NCBI RefSeq assembly: GCF_001894825.1
Contig: NZ_BCWY01000005.1
Location: forward strand, 62,001-126,000
Origin: Rhodococcus jostii NBRC 16295
GTDB lineage: Bacteria; Actinomycetota; Actinomycetes; Mycobacteriales; Mycobacteriaceae
Direction: 5' to 3'
Length of the DNA: 64,000 nucleotides
The notes beneath the pieces are model-generated. The model had not been told where the DNA came from and made no database searches. It saw nothing but the letters and a program-made list of their open reading frames with translations. Positions 24,847-33,927 of this stretch are shown here, one piece after another. The position numbers and the translations under genes were made by a program. Within the stretch, counting starts at the first letter, position 1, and each line of letters opens with the position of its first letter.

Positions 24847-25662
24847 TCAGGGCTTGCGCACGAGATAGGCGAACATCGTCACCGACATGTGAAAGTCGCC
24901 GCTGCGGGCGGCGGCGTTCAGCTGGTCGAGCAGTGCGACGCGCTCGGCCTCTGTGATCGCTCCCTCCGCGACGGCGGCGACGGACATCATCTGAACGAGC
25001 GGGCCGGTGGCGTCGTCGGGATCCTGGATCAGGGCCTCCGTGCCGATGTCCTCGACAGCGAGTCCGGCGGCGGTGAGCTGCCCGGGGAGTCGGCGCCCGG
25101 AGTGCGGGTTGGCGGTGCGCGAGAGCATCACGTCCATGATCCGCTGCAGCATCTCCGGTTCGCCGGGGTGCATGATCGCCGTCCCCCAGTCGCTGTCGAC
25201 GATGACCGCGCGGCCGCCCGGTCGGAGGACCCGCGCGACCTCCGCCGCCGCGCGTTCCGGTTCGCTCAGGTGCTGGAAGACGCGCTCGCTCCGCACCACA
25301 TCGAGGCGCTCGTCGGGGAAGGGCAGCGAGTACGCGTCGCCGACGACGAACTGCGCGGACGAGCCCGCCTCCTCGGTCCGCTCCCGGGCGAGGATCACCA
25401 TCCCGGGGTTCGGGTCGAGTCCGATCGCGCGACCCGAGGCGGTGACCGCCGAGGCGAGGGCCCGTGTCTCCGATCCGGTGCCCGATCCGATGTCGAGTGC
25501 GCTCTCGCCGGGCTGCACGTGCAGGGCGGCCTGCGACCACTCGCGCAGCCGCCGGATACCCGGGCGCGCGGCTTGCAGGTCGAGAACGGAGGCGAGTTGG
25601 TCCAGTGCGGCGCGGTCGATCTCGTCCGCCCGGAAAGACAGCGGCGCCGTCGGATCGGACAT
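24847..25662 (-). CDS. SAM-dependent methyltransferase
   Basis: A 271-residue class I methyltransferase. Motif I is ALDIGSGTGSETRALAS, the acidic residue ending strand 2 is in IGLDPNPGM, and VVGDAYSLPFPDERLDVVRSERVFQHL is the post-motif block typical of the UbiE/COQ5-like Methyltransf_11 group. Substrate may be a quinone, lipid or small molecule; nothing nearby decides it. ATG at 25662. It is transcribed away from a TetR gene 121 bp upstream. Confidence 0.9.
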   Translation of the reverse strand: MSDPTAPLSFRADEIDRAALDQLASVLDLQAARPGIRRLREWSQAALHVQPGESALDIGSGTGSETRALASAVTASGRAIGLDPNPGMVILARERTEEAGSSAQFVVGDAYSLPFPDERLDVVRSERVFQHLSEPERAAAEVARVLRPGGRAVIVDSDWGTAIMHPGEPEMLQRIMDVMLSRTANPHSGRRLPGQLTAAGLAVEDIGTEALIQDPDDATGPLVQMMSVAAVAEGAITEAERVALLDQLNAAARSGDFHMSVTMFAYLVRKP

Positions 25663-25748
25663 GTTCCCACCGTAACGCCCCGGTGACTCCCGCCACAGTG
25701 TTGCGAGAACTGTGGGCAACAACATAAAAATTGCGCTCTCGCGCAAAT

Positions 25749-25764
25749 TTGCAGAGCTCTGCAA
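25749..25764. promoter_or_regulatory. Candidate TetR operator
   Basis: TTGCAGAGCTCTGCAA is a perfect 16-bp palindrome ending 19 bp before the GTG of the TetR gene, with a second imperfect inverted repeat (TTGCG-CTCT-CGCAA region) just upstream. Placement and size fit an autoregulatory TetR operator that could also reach the divergent methyltransferase gene. Confidence 0.6.
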
Positions 25765-25783
25765 GTTCTGTACCGTGGGAATA

Positions 25784-26386
25784 GTGATTTCGGAAATCGG
25801 ACTGCGGGACCGCAAGAAGGCCGCCACCCGCGCAGCCCTCAGCGGCGCCGCCGCACGCCTGGCCCGTGCGCTGGGCATCGAATGCGTCACCGCCGACGCG
25901 ATCGCGTCCGAGGCGGGGGTCTCGACTCGGACGTTCCACAACTACTTCTCCAGCAAGGAGGAGGCGGTACTCGCGCACTTCGAGCAGTCCGTCCACGACT
26001 GGGTGAACCTGCTCCGCGCCCGCCCCGAGGACGAGCCGATCTGGGATTCCCTCGAGCACGTGGTGGTCCAGATCGTCACCGATCCCGCGAAACCGCTCGA
26101 AGAGACCGCCGTGATGATGGAGCTCGTCGAGACCAGCCCCGCGCTGCTCGCGAAGAAGCTCGAAGTGCACCTGCGCGTCACCCGTCTGATCGGTGAGGTG
26201 ATCGCCGAACGCACGGGCACGAACATCGACACCGACCTCTACCCCAACCTGCTGCATCTGACAGTCGGATCGGCGTGCAAGGCGGCGATCGACCTGTGGA
26301 TGAGCGGCAGGTCCGGTGCGAGCGGACCCGAAGAACTGGTCCGTGACGCCATGCGTCAACTCCGGCAGGGAATCCCGCAGCCGTAG
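25784..26386 (+). CDS. TetR family regulator upstream of the MMPL gene
   Basis: A 200-residue repressor. The HTH region reads AALSGAAARLARALGIECVTADAIASEAGVSTRTFHNYFSSKEEAV, and the TetR_C domain follows. GTG at 25784 is preferred because the upstream in-frame part would run through the palindromic operator; a GTG nine bases earlier is possible. It lies 50 bp upstream of the MMPL gene on the same strand, so it most likely represses itself and that exporter. Confidence 0.9.
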   Translation: MISEIGLRDRKKAATRAALSGAAARLARALGIECVTADAIASEAGVSTRTFHNYFSSKEEAVLAHFEQSVHDWVNLLRARPEDEPIWDSLEHVVVQIVTDPAKPLEETAVMMELVETSPALLAKKLEVHLRVTRLIGEVIAERTGTNIDTDLYPNLLHLTVGSACKAAIDLWMSGRSGASGPEELVRDAMRQLRQGIPQP

Positions 26387-26436
26387 CCGGCTGCCCCGAA
26401 CCACTCCTCGTTCCACCGACTCAGAAGGAGCCTCTC

Positions 26437-28785
26437 GTGGCCACCTATCTCTACCGGATCGGCAGATTCGCCTACCGGCGAAAAGGCGCGGTCCTCAGCG
26501 TCTGGTTGGTGATCCTGGTCCTCATGGGCGTCGGGGCGGCCACGCTGTCCGGGCCGACCAAGGACTCGTTCTCCATCCCGGGCACCCCCGCGCAGCAGGC
26601 GCAGGACCTCATGGCCGAGCGCTTCCCCGAAGCCGCCGGCAGCGACCCGATGAACGCGGTCAGCGCGCGATACGTGTTCGCCGCACCCGAGGGCCAGACC
26701 CTCGAGAGCGAGCAGAGCCGTCAGGCGATGGACGCGGTGCTCACCAAGGTGCGCGGCATCGAGCAGGTGCAGGACGCCGCCAAGGTCGATCCCGCCACCG
26801 CCTCGGGCGCCGACGCCGCGAAGGCACTGGTCAACCCCGTCACCGCGAACGAGCAGCTCGTCGAGATGGCGAAGTCGTCCGCGGCAGACAAGGACATCAG
26901 CGAACAGACGGCCGTCGCGAACGCGGAGGCGCTGTCGCCGCTCAACTCCGACAAGACCGTCGGCTACGTCGAGGTGCCGTTCAAGGGCGGCATGGGTGAC
27001 GTCGACCAGGCGCTGCGCGATCAGATCTCGTCCGCGGCCGACGCAGGCCGCAACGCCGGACTGACCGTCGAGATCAGTGGTTCCGCCGCCAACGAAGCCG
27101 AGCCGCCGGGCGGTGCCACCGAACTCGTCGGCATCGGCGTGGCCGCCGTCGTGCTCGCCCTGACGTTCGGTTCGCTCGTCGCCGCGGGCCTGCCGCTGAT
27201 CACCGCGATCATCGGCATCATGATCGGCAGTCTCGGCATCACCGTCGCCACCGGGTTCACCGATCTCAGCTCGATGACGCCCACGCTGGCCATCATGATC
27301 GGCCTGGCCGTCGCCATCGACTACTCACTGTTCATCGTGTCCCGATTCCGGCACGAACTCTCGCTCACGGAGGACCGCGCCGAAGCGGCAGGACGTGCCG
27401 TCGGCACCGCCGGATCCGCCGTGGTGTTCGCCGGGCTCACCGTCATCATCGCGCTGATTGCCCTGCGCGTCGTCGGGATCCCGTTCCTCTCCGACATGGG
27501 TGCGGCCGCCGCGTTCACGGTGTTCATCGCCGTCTCGATCGCGCTGACCCTCCTGCCCGCGATCCTCGGGTTGTTCGGGAAGAAGGCGTTTGCCGGGAAG
27601 ATCCCGTTCCTCAGCAGTCGTGACCTCGAAAACGACGAGGGCAAGCCGAGTCTCGCGCTGCGCTACATCAGCGCCGTGGTCCGCCGGCCCGCGATCCCGC
27701 TGATCGCCGGAGTCGTGGTGCTCGGGGCGCTCGCCATTCCCGCGACGGGGCTGAGCCTGGCTCTGCCGAGCGAGGGCACCGGCGACCCCGCCACCAGCTC
27801 GCGGCAGGCCTACGACCTGGTGAGCGAGGGCTTCGGCCCCGGCAAGAACGGTCCGCTGCTCGTCGTCGTCGATGCCAAGGACGTCACCACCGGCACCCCG
27901 TCCGAGGCGTTCGGTGAGGTCGTGAAGACCATCACCGCGCAGGACGACGTGTCCAACGCTCAGGTCGTGGGAGTGAACAAGGCCGGCGACACCGCGCAGA
28001 TTCTGGTGACGCCGAGCAGTGCCCCGAGCGATCCGGCCACCATGAGCCTCGTCGACAACATCCGTGGGGCCGAGGCCGCCCTGCACGACTCGATCGGCGT
28101 CAACTACGGCGTCACCGGGCAGACCGCGCTCGAAGGCGACGTGTCCGAGACGCTGCAGGACGCGCTGATCCCGTACCTCGCGGTGGTCGTGGGCCTGGCG
28201 TTCCTCCTGCTGCTGCTGGTGTTCCGCTCGGTGCTCGTGCCGCTGACCGCCACGCTCGGATTCCTCCTCAGCGTCGCGGCCACCTTCGGTGCCACGGTCG
28301 CGGTGTTCCAGGAAGGCTGGGGCGGCATCATCTCCAACCCGCAGCCGATCGTCAGCTTCATGCCGATCTTCCTGATCGGTGTCGTGTTCGGTCTCGCGAT
28401 GGACTACCAGGTGTTCCTGGTGACCCGGATGCGGGAGGAGTACGTGCACGGCGCGACCGCGAAGCAGGCCGTCACCGTCGGTTTCAACCACGGCGCCCGG
28501 GTGGTCAGCGCCGCCGCGGTCATCATGATCTCGGTGTTCGCGGCCTTCATCGCCGAACCGAACTCGTTCATCAAGTCGATCGGCTTCGCCCTCGCGGCGG
28601 CCGTGTTCTTCGACGCCTTCGTCGTCCGCATGGTCATCATCCCGTCCGTGATGGCACTGCTCGGCGACAAGGCCTGGTGGCTGCCGAAGTGGCTGGACAA
28701 GATCCTGCCCAACGTCGACATCGAGGGCGAGAAGCTGAAGAAGGTGCTGCACGACGCCGACGAGCCGCTGCAGCCCGTCCGGTAG
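26437..28785 (+). CDS. MMPL/RND family exporter
   Basis: A 782-residue RND transporter of the MmpL type: one N-terminal helix, a porter domain (about 40-200), a helix bundle 2-6, a second porter domain (about 420-560) and a final bundle. The Asp-Tyr pairs of the proton relay are present in both halves (GLAVAIDYSLFIVSRFRHE and GLAMDYQVFLVTRMREEY). Such proteins export lipids, siderophores or drugs. GTG at 26437 has a strong AAGGAG site. It is preceded by a TetR repressor gene, so an inducible drug or lipid exporter is the best guess. Confidence 0.95.
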   Translation: MATYLYRIGRFAYRRKGAVLSVWLVILVLMGVGAATLSGPTKDSFSIPGTPAQQAQDLMAERFPEAAGSDPMNAVSARYVFAAPEGQTLESEQSRQAMDAVLTKVRGIEQVQDAAKVDPATASGADAAKALVNPVTANEQLVEMAKSSAADKDISEQTAVANAEALSPLNSDKTVGYVEVPFKGGMGDVDQALRDQISSAADAGRNAGLTVEISGSAANEAEPPGGATELVGIGVAAVVLALTFGSLVAAGLPLITAIIGIMIGSLGITVATGFTDLSSMTPTLAIMIGLAVAIDYSLFIVSRFRHELSLTEDRAEAAGRAVGTAGSAVVFAGLTVIIALIALRVVGIPFLSDMGAAAAFTVFIAVSIALTLLPAILGLFGKKAFAGKIPFLSSRDLENDEGKPSLALRYISAVVRRPAIPLIAGVVVLGALAIPATGLSLALPSEGTGDPATSSRQAYDLVSEGFGPGKNGPLLVVVDAKDVTTGTPSEAFGEVVKTITAQDDVSNAQVVGVNKAGDTAQILVTPSSAPSDPATMSLVDNIRGAEAALHDSIGVNYGVTGQTALEGDVSETLQDALIPYLAVVVGLAFLLLLLVFRSVLVPLTATLGFLLSVAATFGATVAVFQEGWGGIISNPQPIVSFMPIFLIGVVFGLAMDYQVFLVTRMREEYVHGATAKQAVTVGFNHGARVVSAAAVIMISVFAAFIAEPNSFIKSIGFALAAAVFFDAFVVRMVIIPSVMALLGDKAWWLPKWLDKILPNVDIEGEKLKKVLHDADEPLQPVR

Positions 28786-28840
28786 GCGGCTCCGCCGCCC
28801 GTGAGTGGTTGACGAGCCTCTGGACTCGTCAACCACTCAC
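28785..28840. repeat. GTGAG...ACTCAC hairpin copy 4 with GC-rich flank
   Basis: The 40-bp hairpin at 28801-28840 has perfect 16-bp arms and an 8-nt loop. It is preceded by GGCGGCTCCGCCGCC (28785-28799), the reverse complement of the flank around copy 3 (6120-6190), and its loop region resembles copy 3. It begins right at the MMPL stop codon and lies 92 bp before the ABC gene. Confidence 0.88.
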
Positions 28841-28931
28841 AAGGCCGCAGGCCCCCCGAAAATCCGCGGGCCTGCGGTCGTTTCTGTTGGTAACCTTCGG
28901 ACATAATGATGACCCGCCAGGATCGCTGCCC

Positions 28932-30665
28932 ATGTTGAATGCCCTGCTCACCACGTACCTCCGCCCGTACAAGCGGGAACTCACGGCGGTCGTCCTGTTC
29001 CAGCTCGTCGCGACCGCGGCCGCCCTGTACCTGCCCAGCCTCAACGCCGATCTCATCGACAACGGCGTCACCAAGGGCGACACCGCGTACATCCTGTCGA
29101 CGGGCGTCATGATGCTGCTCGTCACCGTCGTGCAGATCATCTGCTCGATCGGTTCGGTGTTCTTCGGTGCCCGTGCCGCAATGGGTTTCGGGCGCGACGT
29201 GCGCCGCGCCGTGATGCATCAGGTCGGGAGCTTCTCGTCCCGCGAATTCGGCCGCTTCGGCGCGCCGTCCCTGATCACCCGCAACACCAACGACGTGCAG
29301 CAGGTGCAGATGCTCGTCGTGATGAGCTGCACCATCCTCGTGATGGCGCCGATCATGTGCGTCGGCGGTGTCGTGATGTCGATCCGGGAGGACGCCGGGC
29401 TCGCCTGGATCCTGGCGGTCACCGTGCCGGTACTCGCACTGTCCATGGGCTTCGTGATCTCGCGGATGGTGCCCGCGTTCCGGGAGATGCAGACCCGCAT
29501 CGACGGGGTCAACCGGGTGCTCCGTGAGCAGATCACCGGCATCCGGGTGGTGCGGGCATTCGTCCGCGAGCGCTCCGAGATGCAGCGGTTCGGCGACGCG
29601 AACGAGCAACTCACCCAGACCGCCCTGCGGGTCGGCAGGCTGACCGCGGTGATGTTCCCCCTCGTGATGGTCATCGCGAACATCACCAGCGTCGCCGTCA
29701 TCTGGTTCGGCGGTCACGAGATCAACGGCGGCACCATGCAGGTCGGCTCGCTCACCGCGATGCTCAGCTACATCATGCAGATCCTGATGTCGGTGATGAT
29801 GGCGTCGTTCATCGCGATGATGGCGCCCCGCGCCACCGTCTGCGCCGAACGCATCGGCGAGGTGCTCGCCACCGATTCCACCGTGGTCCCGCCCGCGGAA
29901 CCGGTCACCGTGCTGGAGAACCCCGGCGTGGTGGAACTGCGCGACGCCCAGTTCAAATTCCCCGGCGCCGACGAACCCGTGTTGCGCGACATCAGTTTCC
30001 GCGCCGAACCCGGCAAGACCACCGCGATCATCGGCGGCACCGGCTCCGGTAAGACGACGCTGCTGTCGCTGATCCCACGCCTCATCGACGCCACATCCGG
30101 TGCGGTCACCGTGTCCGACACGGACGTGCGTCGCATCGACCTGGACGTCCTGCGGGCCGGCATCGGGCTCGTTCCGCAGCGGCCGTACCTGTTCTCCGGC
30201 ACCGTCGCCACCAACCTCCGGTACGGCAAACCCGACGCCACCGACGACGAACTGTGGCGGGCACTGGAGATCGCGCAGGCCGCCGATTTCGTGCGCGCCA
30301 TGCCCGAGGGCCTCGACACGCCGATCGCGCAGGGCGGCACGACCGTCTCCGGTGGACAGCGGCAGCGTCTCGCCATCGCCCGCGCGCTGGTGCGTCGTCC
30401 GTCGATATACCTGTTCGACGACTCCTTCTCCGCCCTCGACCTCACCACCGACGCCCGGCTGCGTGCGGCCCTCAAACCCGAGACTTCGGACGCGTGCGTC
30501 ATCGTCGTCGCCCAACGTGTGTCGACCATCGTGGAGGCCGAGCAGATCGTGGTCCTCGAGGACGGCGCGGTGGTCGGAATCGGAACGCACGACGAACTAC
30601 TCGAGACATGTCCGTGTTACGTCGAGATCGTCGAATCCCAACGATCGGTCCAGGAAGCACTATGA
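28932..30665 (+). CDS. ABC exporter subunit with degenerate Walker B
   Basis: A 577-residue permease-ATPase fusion: six membrane helices (about 15-300) and a nucleotide-binding domain from about 340. Walker A is GGTGSGKTT, the signature VSGGQRQR is canonical, but the Walker B end is YLFDDSFSALD, with Asp where the catalytic Glu should be. This is the mark of the inactive-site half of a heterodimeric exporter. The stop overlaps the next ABC gene (ATGA). Likely role is multidrug or lipid export. The start has no strong ribosome-binding site. Confidence 0.94.
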   Translation: MLNALLTTYLRPYKRELTAVVLFQLVATAAALYLPSLNADLIDNGVTKGDTAYILSTGVMMLLVTVVQIICSIGSVFFGARAAMGFGRDVRRAVMHQVGSFSSREFGRFGAPSLITRNTNDVQQVQMLVVMSCTILVMAPIMCVGGVVMSIREDAGLAWILAVTVPVLALSMGFVISRMVPAFREMQTRIDGVNRVLREQITGIRVVRAFVRERSEMQRFGDANEQLTQTALRVGRLTAVMFPLVMVIANITSVAVIWFGGHEINGGTMQVGSLTAMLSYIMQILMSVMMASFIAMMAPRATVCAERIGEVLATDSTVVPPAEPVTVLENPGVVELRDAQFKFPGADEPVLRDISFRAEPGKTTAIIGGTGSGKTTLLSLIPRLIDATSGAVTVSDTDVRRIDLDVLRAGIGLVPQRPYLFSGTVATNLRYGKPDATDDELWRALEIAQAADFVRAMPEGLDTPIAQGGTTVSGGQRQRLAIARALVRRPSIYLFDDSFSALDLTTDARLRAALKPETSDACVIVVAQRVSTIVEAEQIVVLEDGAVVGIGTHDELLETCPCYVEIVESQRSVQEAL

Positions 30666-32638
30666 GCGATCGCGCAACCACCACCGCCGAAAGGCCCGCC
30701 GGCCCGCGTATTCCGGGACCGGTCGCGCCGGGTGCCCCGGGGTCCAAGCCGCACGATCTGTGGCCGTCCACCAAGCGGCTGCTGAGGCGGCTGCGTCCGC
30801 ACCGCATCACCGTCGGCGTCGTTCTCCTCGTCGCCGCCGTGTCCGTGGTGCTCACCTCGATCGCGCCGCGGATGCTCGGTCAGGGCACCAACCTGATCTT
30901 CGACGGCATCATCGGCAAGCAGTTGCCCGCCGGGATCTCGAAGGAACAGGCCGTGGCCGCACTGCGGGCCGACGGTCAGAACACGTTCGCCGACATGGTG
31001 TCCGGCATGGCCGTCGTGCCCGGTGTCGGTATCGACTTCAGCGCCCTCGGCCGGGTGCTGGCGATCGTGCTGGCCCTGTACCTGGGGTCGGCGGTGTTCA
31101 TGTGGCTGTCGGGTTTCCTGCTGAACATCGTCGTGCAGGGTGTCGTGAAGAATCTGCGCGCCGAGGTCGAACGGAAGATTCATCGGCTTCCGCTGCGTTA
31201 CTTCGACTCCCACTCCCGCGGCGACCTGCTCAGCCGCGTCACCAACGACATCGACAACGTGTCGCAGTCGTTGCAGCAGACGATGAGCCAGCTGATCGTG
31301 TCGGCGATGACGGTGATCGGCATCCTCGTGATGATGATCGTCATCTCGCCCCTGCTCGCGTTGATCGCGGTGCTGACGGTGCCGCTGTCGATCCTGGTGA
31401 CCGCGCAGATCGCGAAGCGGTCCAAGACGCACTTCGTGTCGCAGTGGAAGTCCACCGGCGCCCTCAACTCTCACGTGGAAGAGGCATACACGGGCCACGA
31501 ACTGGTCACCGTGTTCGGCCGCAGCCGTGAGGTGGAGGCCCGGTTCGAGGAGCAGAACGAGGCCCTCTACCAGGCCAGCTACCGGGCCCAGTTCATCTCC
31601 GGTCTGATCATGCCCGCGATCATGTTCCTCGGAAACCTCAACTTCGTGGCCATCGCCGTCCTCGGCGGCATGCGGGTGGCGTCCGGCACCATGAGCCTCG
31701 GCGACGTGCAGGCGTTCATCCAGTACTCGCGCCAGTTCACCCAGCCCCTCACCCAGATCGGGGCGATGGTCAACCTCATGCAGTCGGGTGTGGCGTCCGC
31801 CGAGCGGGTGTTCGCCGTCCTCGACGAGGACGAGGAGGAACCCGACCGCACCGATGCCCCGACCCCGGCGAATGCGCAGGATGCGGGTCGCGTCCATACG
31901 TCCGGCCGGGTCGAGTTCTCCGACGTGTCGTTCAGCTACTCCGCGGAGACGCCGCTGATCGAGAACCTGTCGCTGGTGGCCGAACCCGGTCAGATGGTCG
32001 CCATCGTCGGACCCACCGGCGCCGGCAAGACCACCCTCGTCAACCTGATCCTCCGGTTCTACGAGCTCGACGGCGGCAAGATCCTCCTCGACGGCGTCGA
32101 CATCGCCGAGATGTCGCGCGACGACCTGCGGTCCCGCATCGGCATGGTGCTGCAGGACGCGTGGCTGTTCGGCGGCACGATCCGCGACAACATCGCATAC
32201 GGGCGGCCCGACGCCACCGAGGAGGAAATCCAGGCGGCCGCGCGGATCAGCTACGTCGACCGGTTCGTCCACTCGCTGCCCGACGGCTACGACACCGTCA
32301 TCGACGAAGAGGGCAGCAACATCAGCGCCGGCGAGAAGCAGCTCATCACCATCGCCCGGGCGTTCATCTCGCAGCCGTCGATCCTCATCCTCGACGAGGC
32401 GACGAGCTCCGTCGACACCCGCACCGAGCTGCTGGTGCAGCACGCGACCGCGGTCCTGCGCAGCGATCGCACGAGTTTCGTGATCGCGCACCGGTTGTCG
32501 ACCATCCGCGACGCCGACCTCATCGTCGTCATGGAGGACGGCCGCATCGTCGAGCAGGGCAGCCACGAGAACCTGCTCCTCACCCGCGGCGCGTACTTCC
32601 GCCTGTACAACAGCCAGTTCGTGGGCGCCACTGCGTAA
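30662..32638 (+). CDS. ABC exporter subunit, catalytic half
   Basis: A 658-residue permease-ATPase fusion coupled to the previous gene by ATGA. A Pro-rich leader of about 35 residues and an extra segment of some 70 residues between the first two helices (after GQGTNLIFDG) lengthen it. Walker A GPTGAGKTT and Walker B ILILDEATSSVD are canonical, but the signature is ISAGEKQL rather than LSGGQ. Its altered signature faces the altered Walker B of the partner, so the pair has one working and one degenerate ATP site. Confidence 0.94.
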   Translation: MSDRATTTAERPAGPRIPGPVAPGAPGSKPHDLWPSTKRLLRRLRPHRITVGVVLLVAAVSVVLTSIAPRMLGQGTNLIFDGIIGKQLPAGISKEQAVAALRADGQNTFADMVSGMAVVPGVGIDFSALGRVLAIVLALYLGSAVFMWLSGFLLNIVVQGVVKNLRAEVERKIHRLPLRYFDSHSRGDLLSRVTNDIDNVSQSLQQTMSQLIVSAMTVIGILVMMIVISPLLALIAVLTVPLSILVTAQIAKRSKTHFVSQWKSTGALNSHVEEAYTGHELVTVFGRSREVEARFEEQNEALYQASYRAQFISGLIMPAIMFLGNLNFVAIAVLGGMRVASGTMSLGDVQAFIQYSRQFTQPLTQIGAMVNLMQSGVASAERVFAVLDEDEEEPDRTDAPTPANAQDAGRVHTSGRVEFSDVSFSYSAETPLIENLSLVAEPGQMVAIVGPTGAGKTTLVNLILRFYELDGGKILLDGVDIAEMSRDDLRSRIGMVLQDAWLFGGTIRDNIAYGRPDATEEEIQAAARISYVDRFVHSLPDGYDTVIDEEGSNISAGEKQLITIARAFISQPSILILDEATSSVDTRTELLVQHATAVLRSDRTSFVIAHRLSTIRDADLIVVMEDGRIVEQGSHENLLLTRGAYFRLYNSQFVGATA

Positions 32639-32644
32639 CCGCCT

Positions 32645-32684
32645 GTGAGTACTTATCAACCGCGGGCGGTTAACAAGTACTCAC
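32645..32684. repeat. GTGAG...ACTCAC hairpin copy 5
   Basis: A 40-bp hairpin 6 bp after the ABC stop and overlapping by 4 bp the stop end of the convergent secreted-protein gene. It differs from copy 2 (4348-4387) at two positions, both in the left arm (ACTTATCAACC versus ACTTGTTAACC), so the arms here have two mismatches. GC-rich flanks (AGGCGGCGG on the right) resemble those of copies 3 and 4. Confidence 0.9.
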
Positions 32685-33922
32685 AGGCAGGCGGCGGCAC
32701 CCCCGGCTTGGAACGTGGCCGTGTCGCAGTAGGCGGACCGCGGGTAGTAGGGACCCATGGTGGTCGCGGGGTCGGTGTGCTGGTTCTGCGACGCCTGCAC
32801 CGACTGCGGGTAGAAGGCGTCGGACGGCAGCATGTACCGCAGGAACAGCACCTTCTTCGCGACGTCGGTGGAACCCCAGGGGATGACGGTGACGGTGGGG
32901 TCGGATGCGGCGCGGGCGGGGACGTCCTGTGGGGCGGCGACGACGTAGGTGTAGTTGCCGTCGCTGTCGGTGCGGGTCTGGAAGTCGGCGGCGCAGGCGA
33001 CGACCGGGTAGGGCGTCACCTGGTCGTTCTGGCACATCGACCAGTACCGCACCTGGCGGCCGGGGGCCGTGACGGGTTGGCCTGCACGGGTGTCGGGGAA
33101 GGTGGGCGCCCGGCCCTGTACGACGACGATGCGTCCGGGCTGGTACGTCAGCCCTGCCCCGACGTATTTGTTGTCGCCGTTGGGGAACAGGCCCGATGTG
33201 CTGGCGGGGTTCACGAACGTCGCCTCGGGCACGTTGCCGGGAAACGCACCGGACGCGGCTCCGGCGATGATCTGGTCGAATCCGGCCTCCGCGACCTGTC
33301 CGATGGGGCTGTTGTCGTAGTCGGACGGGTCGAATTCGGTCCCGCACGTCGGCACCGGCGACGTTCGGCCCCCGGACGTCAGTGTCACGTCGGGTAGCGG
33401 AACTCCGCCGGTGGGGGAGGCGGGGTCGTCGGGGACGTACACCCGGATGATGAGGAACCCGACCGGCACCGACTGCGCATCGGCCCCGGCCGGGAGGGCC
33501 TGAATCTGGTTGCGCGCGTGGTCGGCCGGCCCGGTCACGACCGCGGCGTGCCAGCGCCTCTGTGCGGTGGGCAGGGTGCCGGCGGCCGCGTCGGCGAACG
33601 GGTTTCCGCTGCCGGGGTCGGGGCCGATCTGGTTGTCGCGCAACGTGTCGACGGTGTCGAAGTTCGTCCCGTACGTGTTGAGGGAGAAATAGCGGGCAGC
33701 CGGGTAGGTGCCGCTCAGATCGATGGTGTCGCCGGGTGCCACAGCATAGGGCAGAACCCAGTACGTCGCGTTGGCGTCGGGGAAGGCGACGTCGAGCACG
33801 GTCGAGTCGGACATGAACTGCCACGCGCACTGCGCCGTCGGGGCGGGCTGAGCGGACGCGACCGACACCGCGCCCGACCACAGCATCAGGACCCACACGG
33901 CGGCAACGGCTTTCCCTGACAT
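32681..33922 (-). CDS. Secreted protein of unknown function
   Basis: A 413-residue protein with a Sec signal peptide (hydrophobic VAAVWVLMLWSGAVSVASA, cleavage near residue 24). The mature domain has about six cysteines and many Trp/Tyr, with segments such as YFSLNTYGTNFDTVDTL, VGFLIIRVYVP and KKVLFLRYMLPSDAFYPQSV. It starts 5 bp after the sulfatase stop, so the two form an operon and both are exported. I do not recognise a named family; a substrate-binding or accessory role to the sulfatase is possible. Confidence 0.85.
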   Translation of the reverse strand: MSGKAVAAVWVLMLWSGAVSVASAQPAPTAQCAWQFMSDSTVLDVAFPDANATYWVLPYAVAPGDTIDLSGTYPAARYFSLNTYGTNFDTVDTLRDNQIGPDPGSGNPFADAAAGTLPTAQRRWHAAVVTGPADHARNQIQALPAGADAQSVPVGFLIIRVYVPDDPASPTGGVPLPDVTLTSGGRTSPVPTCGTEFDPSDYDNSPIGQVAEAGFDQIIAGAASGAFPGNVPEATFVNPASTSGLFPNGDNKYVGAGLTYQPGRIVVVQGRAPTFPDTRAGQPVTAPGRQVRYWSMCQNDQVTPYPVVACAADFQTRTDSDGNYTYVVAAPQDVPARAASDPTVTVIPWGSTDVAKKVLFLRYMLPSDAFYPQSVQASQNQHTDPATTMGPYYPRSAYCDTATFQAGGAAACL

Positions 33923-33927
33923 GGCCG

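Noticed and set aside
28404-30590. A 728-codon minus-strand open frame
   Set aside because: It is opposite the MMPL and ABC genes, has His/Asp/Gly-rich non-protein-like composition and no domain motifs; it is a high-GC shadow of the real genes.
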